DNA of 64,000 bases, taken from NCBI GenBank assembly GCA_030278955.1, contig JAOANR010000003.1:47641175-47705174 (forward strand). The letters run 5' to 3'. Positions 57,501-64,000 of the stretch are shown here, in pieces (positions within the stretch are counted from its first letter, which is position 1; each line of letters opens with the position of its first letter). The notes under the pieces were generated by a model. The model ran no database searches and was not told where the DNA came from. It worked only from the letters and a program-made list of their open reading frames with translations. This stretch comes from Hygrophila difformis (taxonomy: Eukaryota; Streptophyta; Magnoliopsida; Lamiales; Acanthaceae). A program made the position numbers and the translations under genes.

Positions 57501-58187
57501 TGACAAATTTGGGAAGCCAGCAGTTACAGCTATTGATAGTTCAAATCCTTGGTGGGCTTTGCTAGAAGAGGCAATAAAAGAAGCTGGTGGGAAAGTCGGG
57601 AAACCAGAGATTTTTCCTGCTTCTACTGATGCTCGCCATTTTAGAGATCTTGGCTTGCCAGCTATTGGCTTTTCCCCAATGGCAAACACTCCCATTTTAC
57701 TTCATGACCACAATGAGGTGACACTTTCTCCTTTCATCTGTTTGAGGCTTTGTTAAGTTTGGTTTTAAAAATGTGTAGTATAGCTGTTTTAAATAAAAGA
57801 AATACAGTATTATGGCTAATGTATTTTGCATTTAAGAAAACTATGTTAATTTGTGACAGTTACTCTTTACCTTGTGTGTGTTCTATTTTGAATAAAATCG
57901 TAAAGTATCATTTGTAAGCTTTACGCCTTCATGTTCATCTTCTCACTCTACCCATGCACACTGGAGATAAGCTTAAATTACTTGTCAACATTTGTGCTTA
58001 AGATTGCACGTGCTGTATAAACTTGATTGCATAATTAAAGGAGTATGCACTAAATTTTTAATCTTTCATGCAGTTTCTGAACAAAGACGAGTATTTGAAA
58101 GGAATTGACATCTATGAGTCAGTAATCAAAGCATATTCATCTTATGTTGGTTCAACGACTGACGAAGAGTCTAGAGCGGAGTTGTAA
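54532..58187 (+). pseudogene. Aminoacylase-1 (M20 metallopeptidase) gene, frameshifted in exon 1
   Basis: Aminoacylase-1 hydrolyses N-acyl-L-amino acids using zinc. Exons: 54532-55397, 56109-56246, 57478-57717, 58074-58187 (TAA at 58185-58187), with GT-AG borders. The start at 54532 gives a hydrophobic signal-like N-terminus (RLLLPIAALLLLS); an in-frame ATG at 54442 only adds an unlikely extension. Catalytic landmarks: SHTDVVP (near 104), GSQDMK (near 139), PDEEIGG (near 171), LDEG (near 200), then in later exons FDIRVPP, DARHFRD and HDHNE. All later exons are open and in frame with each other. The frame breaks near 55193: the sequence reads cagtggctgtgattaagg and a TGA results, where one base too few separates PQW from the following VIKASG-type region. 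Either a recent inactivating deletion or an assembly error. Confidence 0.88.
56596..57366. mobile_element. Mutator-like non-autonomous element in aminoacylase intron 2
   Basis: Flanked by a perfect 9-bp duplication GAACATAAC (56587-56595, 57367-57375). Ends share the inverted sequence TGCTCGGACTCG, with further matching cgg/ggtgtccg blocks inside. A 9-bp TSD is typical of Mutator-like elements. 771 bp, GC-rich at both ends, no transposase. Confidence 0.9.
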
Positions 58188-59207
58188 GTATGCAGCTTGC
58201 CTTCTTTTACTTAATGAAGTATGAGCACTGTGTGTCTTTATCTGTTAAACCTCCATTTTGTTTAGTTTTGATTTTTGAACAGCTGCTTTTCTGCCTTGCA
58301 AAAAAAAGTAAACCTCTTGGCATGGCAATTATGCGTGCATTAACATGTAATAAATCCTTTGTGTTAGCTAGAAGTGTGCAACTAAACATCTTCATAAGAT
58401 TTTACAGAATTAGTATCAATAGATGCTACATCTGCAAAGACAGAATCTCAACCCAATCGTTGGTAGCCAATATTCTATGCACATGCTGTTATTAATGAAT
58501 GTGTGAATGATTGAAAGAATTGTGTTCTATGTATCGTCGTTACAAAATAGTTTATCTATGACAGTCAATTCCGTGTTCTATATATCTCAAAAGTCTATTT
58601 TACTTTGAAACCTGGCTGAGTTACCATTTGAAACACTACAAATTTGGACTCTCCTCTCTCCTCTTATAATTTCTTTTCCTTTTCTGTTGTCTTTTCAATA
58701 TAGACAAATCATGTTTCCTGATTCCTCATTTCTCTTGAAAAAGTTTAAAATGCACCTACTTGAAGTTGTAAATGTCGTAGGTGCTAATTTCTAAGTTGAC
58801 GGTACAAATGATATATGACTGAAATCCCTTCTTGAAACTCTTCTGCGCGTAATTGACCATACATGCATGGATATAGCAAAAGCATTAAAAAACTGCTTTT
58901 TGATACTCAGACCACATCTGTAATTGACCAATTTTCTTTAGAAACAATTGAGTTCATTAAAAAAAAAAAATGTATTTTGTGTTTTATTGCGCACCATGTA
59001 TCATTAATTTGATCACAATAAAGTCCTTTATCGGGTGATAAATTGGTCTCGCTTGGCTTCCTGCAGATGAGGTTATGAGATTAATGATACCAGAGACAAC
59101 CACTGTGTTTATGTGGTGTATGATCTCCAGGGTGTTGTATGATACATGGGTTTTCTTTCTCAAAAGAACTGCTGTATTGATTACTCTTCCCTTGAATTAA
59201 ATGTAGC
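58188..59207. other. 3' flank of the aminoacylase gene
   Basis: Likely 3' UTR then A+T-rich spacer. No further gene recognised. Confidence 0.4.
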
Positions 59208-59263
59208 TATTTTGTAGTCAAAGACTTGAGATTTGGCAACACTTCCATTTCTTACTTGAATCA

Positions 59264-59860
59264 TCTAGTCGTGGTTGTGGTCGGGCCCGAGGTCAGAGAC
59301 CTCGTGGTCGTGGATATAGGCGAAGCTGAGGGAGAAGTCATAATCGCAATAATGTTTATATTATGCCTACAGCATATACACATGATCAGAATCATGGTAA
59401 CACCAGAGGTGATGTCCAGAAACATAATAATCATGAAGCACAAAAATTGTCGTACAAGAAAGCATTGGGTGAAGCTCTATCAAGACTCCAGAGGGAGAAA
59501 GGAAAAGGGGTTGAAACAAACCATGTTGTTCAATGGAGTCTTGAAACAAACTCTTTTCCTTTGAACAACATGGTTTGTTTCAACCCTTTTCCTTTCTCCC
59601 TCTGGGAGTCTTGATAAAGTTTCACCCAATGCTCTCTTGTACACCAATTTTTGGACCGGTGCCCTTTTAGACCACATCTATGGCATTTTGCTTCATCATC
59701 ATTATGTTTCTGGACATTACCTCTGGCGTTGCCATGATTCTGATCACGTGTGTAGGTCGTAGACCTAATATAAACATTATTGCGGTTATGACTTCTCCCT
59801 CGGCCTCGGCTATATCCATAACCAAGAGGTCTCTAACCTGGGCTCCGACCACGATTATGT
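59264..59860. repeat. Inverted duplication of the gag zinc-knuckle region
   Basis: 59264-59534 (forward) and about 59562-59860 (reverse) are complementary copies of the same gag segment, separated by a short centre. One arm lacks about 45 bases around the zinc knuckle. For example aaaggggttgaaacaaacc near 59505 pairs with ggtttgtttcaaccctttt near 59573. A transcript through it would form a hairpin of roughly 270 bp. Confidence 0.9.
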
Positions 59861-60019
59861 TGATGATTTCTTTGATGATAATGTGTAATGTTTTTATTAC
59901 GCTTTAAACTTTTGTATTTTTTATCGACTTTTGTATTTGTGCTATATTATTATCTCTGTATTGTGATATCTCATTTATCTTGTTTCAATATTAATGATAT
60001 TTTGTTTTAATGCCAACAA

Positions 60020-62520
60020 AATCAGAATTTTAAAAGTGATAATATATGTCTTATTGATAATGCTTCAACACATATGATGCTAAAAGACATAAGGTATTTT
60101 TTCAATTTAAAAATGGACGATACAAATATGAATACAATATGTGGTAGTGCAAATATTATTCAAGGAGTTGGTTCATCTAACTTTATTTTTCCAGAGGGAA
60201 CAAAATTAATTGTGAAAAATGCACTCCTCTCTCCATAGCCTCGATGAAATTTATTGAGTTTTAAAGATATTCGAGAAAATGGGTATCATCTTGAGACACC
60301 GACTTCAGAGAATGTCGAATATTTATTAATTACAGATACCACGCATGGTAAGAAATATGTATTGGAAAATTACCAGCCATGTCCTCTGGATTGTATTTGA
60401 CAAAGATAAATATAACTGAAAATTACTTAGACCATAGCTCTAATATTCCCCAAATAGACCAGATGATGTATATAGAAGGGCAGAGGTCAATTGATGAATA
60501 TCATTTCAAAATAGACGAAATGTCTATTGGAAGTCATATGCTTACGAGTGAATACATGATATGTCATAATCGCCTAGGCCATCATGACTCTACAATGATA
60601 AAGCGAATTATTATAAATACCCATGGTTATTCATTAAAGGAACAAAAGTTGCTGCAACATAATGATTATATATGTGTTGTTTCCCAAGAAAAATTGATTA
60701 CTAAATATTCACCAACAAAAGTGGGAACTGAAAGCCCTATTCTTGAAAGAATTCATTGTGATATATGTGGACCTATAGATCCGTCATATGGATCATTTAA
60801 ATATTTTATGGTGTTAATTGATGCTTTAACACGATGGTCCAATGTAACATTGTTATCATATCGCAATCATGTGTTTGCAAAATTACTTACTTAACTAATT
60901 AAATTACGAGCACTCAATTATACAATAAAAAATATTCCTTTGGACAATGCTGGTGAATATTCATCTCAAAAGTTCGATGAATATATACCACATGTCAATT
61001 AGTATAACAGTTGAGCATCTCATTGCTCATATCCATAAACATAATGGACATGTTGAATCACTTATAACACGTTTACAATTAATTACCAGACCATTATTAA
61101 TGAGATCTGGATTGCCTTGACAACTTGGGGACCATACAATATTACATGCAACAAAATTGGTGTGATTAAGACCGAAAAATTATCATAAATACTCCCCTGT
61201 ACGATTAATATTTGAGCATGAACCCAATATATCACATCTCATAATATTTAGTTGAGCAGTATATGTCCCGGCACCACCTCAAAGCACAATGATGGCTCCC
61301 CAACGTAGATTGAGAATATATTCGGGTATGAATCACCATCGATTATTCGATACCTTGAACCATTTATATGTGATTTATTTGCTGCGAAATTCATATATTG
61401 TAATTTTGACGATCACATTTCCCGACATTAGGGGGAGATAAAAATCGACCAAAGAAAAAGAAATCAACTGAAACACCATTAGATTTATTTGATCCTCGTA
61501 CAAATAATGGTGTTAGAAGTACAAAGAATTATACATTTGCAGAATATTATAGATAAATTGTCGGAAGCATTGTGCAACTTTAAAAGAGTAACTAAATATC
61601 ATATTCTAGCAGTAAATGTTCCAATTAAAATTAATATACCACCCCCAGAGGGACTAATTACATGTGCTAAAGATGAATTTACTGCATGCTTGAAGCGTGG
61701 TAGACCATCGGGTTCCAAAGATAAAAACCATTGAAAGAAAAGAGGATCACAAATCATTGAAGGTGACAAAATTACATAAAAGATTTCGGAGGAAAAAGAA
61801 GCTCTTGAAGAGTAAACAGCTCTAGAGGAGTAGGAACTTGAAAATAATGAAGTATCAATCAATTTTGTCACAAGCAGAAATGTTTGGAACCGAGATGCAA
61901 TTATTATATATAATGCATTTTCATACCACATAGCACTTGACATATAAATGATGACGAAGATCACAAACCCAATTCGATTGATGAATGTCGGAAAGAAAAG
62001 ATTGGGTAATATGGAAAGATGCAATCGACTCTAAATTGGATTCTCAGGCTAAAAGAAATGTCTTTGGACCAATGGTCAAAACACCAGAAAATATTAGGCC
62101 AGTGGGTTATAAATGGGTATCTGTAAGAAAAAAAAAAAAAAACGAGAAAAATGACATTGTCAAATATAAAGCGAGATTAGTCGCCCAAGAGTTCTCAGAG
62201 AGATCAGGATTTGATTATGATGAAACATATTTTCTTGTAACTGATGGAATAACATTTAGATATTTTATGAGTATCAGTCCATCTAAAAAACTTGAAATGA
62301 GATTGATTGATGTTATTATTGCATATCTATATGGAAAATATAGATACATACATCTATATCAAGGGTCCAAAGGGACTAAAAATATCATAAACATATAAAT
62401 CAAATCCTAAACATATAGACTATATTCCATCAAATTACAGAAATCCCTATATGGATTGAAACAATGCAAGCGAATGTGGTATAACCGACTCAGTGACTCT
62501 TTGGTACGAAAGGGTTATAC
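60020..62520 (+). pseudogene. Protease, integrase and RT remnants of element 4
   Basis: Best stretches: 60379-60894 (HNRLGH, ILERIHCDICGP, FMVLIDALTRWSNV) and 61985-62398 (GYKWVSVRKK, YKARLVAQEF, FDYDETYFLVTDGITF). Stops fall about every 100-400 bases, so no product is possible. Confidence 0.88.
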
Positions 62521-62523
62521 AAA

Positions 62524-63622
62524 AGAAAATATATGATATGATCTCTTTTCTTTTCCCAAACCCAAAATAGTCATTTTTCTATTTTTTTTACCCTATTGAT
62601 CCTATACGTAATTACGTATACACATAATATTCAAAATAGTCATTTTTTTATTAATCTTGTAATTTAGCTAATTATTTTCTTAATTATATCACGTAGAATG
62701 TTTAAAATTTGATCACATGTTATATATATAACATGGAATATTAATAAAATAATAAAATAAAACTGAAATAAAATAAATTTAAAAATAATTAAAGTGAAAA
62801 GCTTTAACACAATAGTATTAAATTCCATAATTAAGTATAAATAAAATAAAAATATAAATTAATTACAATAATTATTTAAATATAAAATTAATATATAAAT
62901 ATCAAAATAGATTAAAATATGAATAAAATTTTTAAAATAAATTAATTAGATAACTAATAAATTCAAGAGTCAAATTAAAAAATGTGCATTAATCTTATTA
63001 GATTCGTCTTCTCTTATAGTTTTTAAATATCGAACTTTTAAATTTTTTTACTTGTATCGTACTTGAGTTATTAATAGTTTCAAATATGCATTAAATTGCA
63101 TATAAGACGGGTCCATAATAAGTTTTTAAATTTGATTGTTAAATTTATCAGATATCTAATTAATTTATTTTTTACCTTTAATTCATATTTTAATCCATTT
63201 TGATATTTATACATTACCATATATAGAATTTTTTAAAGATATAAAACTTCCACTAAAGCATGTTTGTTCATTGCATTAAATCCCGTGTCATTTTCTTATG
63301 TTACACTTATTGTGAAACGGAGGGAGTATTTTATTTTAATTTAATTATCGAATTTAATATTATTATGCGAAATTGTTTAATTTAATTATTTAAGTAATTT
63401 TATTATTTCATTAATATTCCATGTTATATGTGTAGAGTGTAGTTAAATTTAAACAACCCATGTGGACATAATTAAGAAATTAATTAGCTAAAGTTATAAG
63501 ATTTGTAAGAAAATGACTATTTGGATATTATGTGGAAATGTAGAGAATCAATAGGGGCAAAAAATATAAAAATGACAATTTTGGATTTGGGGAAAGAAAA
63601 AGACTATCTCATACATTTTTCC
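62524..63622. mobile_element. Long-TIR non-autonomous DNA transposon inside element 4 pol
   Basis: Bounded by the perfect 10-bp duplication GTTATACAAA (62514-62523, 63623-63632). Long imperfect inverted ends: left AGAAAATATATGATATGATC, right (other strand) GGAAAAATGTATGAGATAG, continuing with matching ctttt, cccaaa.cc and gtcattttt blocks for about 80 bp. The host RT reads on across the gap when compared with element 3 (32086-32150). TSD length and long TIRs fit a Mutator-like MITE. A Stowaway-type end (gaaacggagggagta, near 63315) lies inside. Confidence 0.88.
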
Positions 63623-63639
63623 GTTATACAAATGACCTA

Positions 63640-64000
63640 ATTTGTCTATGTATTTTCATTAAGAAAAATTGGCTGGAGTTTGTAATCATTGTAGTTTATA
63701 TTGATGATCTCAATTTGATTGGAACTCCAGAGAAACTTCAGAAGGTTGTTGATGAATACCTGAAATGGAATTTGAAATTAAAGATTTTGGTAAAACCAAT
63801 TCATGTCTTGGCATGCAAATTGAATATGTAAAGAATGAGACTTTTGTCCATCAATCAGCTTATATTCAAAGAATATTAAAGCGATTTTATATAGATAAAG
63901 CACATCCATTGAGTGCTCCAATGGTCGTAAAGTCACTTTATCCAAAAAAATATTTCATTTAGACCACAAGAGGAAGCTGAAGAAATTCTTGGACCAGATG
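63640..64000 (+). pseudogene. RT-RNase H remnant of element 4
   Basis: Reads FIKKNWLEFVIIVVYIDDLN, then after shifts FEIKDFGKTNSCLG, QIEYVKNETFVHQ, ILKRFYIDKAHPLS. Homologous to 32100-31800 of element 3. It has a codon at the position where element 3 has its second stop. Cut by the window edge. Confidence 0.85.

Larger units (their letters stand above)
59208..64000 (+). mobile_element. Decayed Ty1/copia element 4 (same family as element 3), runs off right edge
   Basis: Plus-strand gag fragment (RGRARGQRPRGRGY-like, 59263-59530), protease-integrase remnants (60020-61500), a GSKDKN linker, and reverse transcriptase pieces (61985-62520 and 63630 onward, including VYIDDLN). The order and wording match element 3 closely, but there are many stops, shifts and small deletions. 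No 5' LTR is seen, and the gag N-terminus is missing. The 3' part continues past the window. Confidence 0.88.

Noticed and set aside
59226..59907. Several 60-112-codon open frames around 59226-59907 on both strands
   Set aside because: They arise from the inverted gag duplication and lie in wrong frames; not genes.

Overview
This is plant nuclear DNA, very probably from a eudicot and possibly an asterid. It has intron-rich genes, plant Ty1/copia elements, Stowaway MITEs, tRNA-derived SINEs and a Helitron. Asterid is inference only. No bacterial operon, CRISPR array, rRNA gene or functional tRNA gene was seen.

Layout. 1-6480 holds a minus-strand Ty1/copia element of SIRE type with one open gag-pol frame; its 3' LTR runs off the left edge. 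6977-13834 is a complete, very young minus-strand copia element: nearly identical LTRs, perfect 5-bp target-site duplication (TSD), open polyprotein frame. 13918-16277 carries the first three exons of a DUF1475-type membrane protein gene. 17904-24202 carries its full 8-exon tandem paralogue. 24630-36219 is a third, decayed copia element whose left LTR was split by a 5.9-kb Helitron (24651-30587). The Helitron carries RING-finger gene exons and other exon-like pieces, and a Stowaway MITE sits inside it.

36220-37870 is a SINE and MITE field. 37871-47078 is a complete 13-exon minus-strand gene for a GTG/COLD1-type protein; the 468 codons read without interruption. 47500-49970 is dense in MITEs and SINEs. 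50060-52550 is a decayed Ty3/gypsy 3' half with a probable 3' LTR. 54532-58187 is a 4-exon plus-strand aminoacylase-1 (M20 peptidase) gene with a one-base frameshift in exon 1 and a Mutator-like element in intron 2. 59208-64000 is a heavily decayed plus-strand copia element of the same family as the third one, with an inverted duplication in gag and a 1.1-kb TIR element in pol.

The host genes do not form a pathway. The main story is the order of nested insertions, which exact TSDs and LTR comparison let one read. Exon boundaries were worked out by hand from splice signals, frame continuity and remembered family sequences. No alignment or database search was run.
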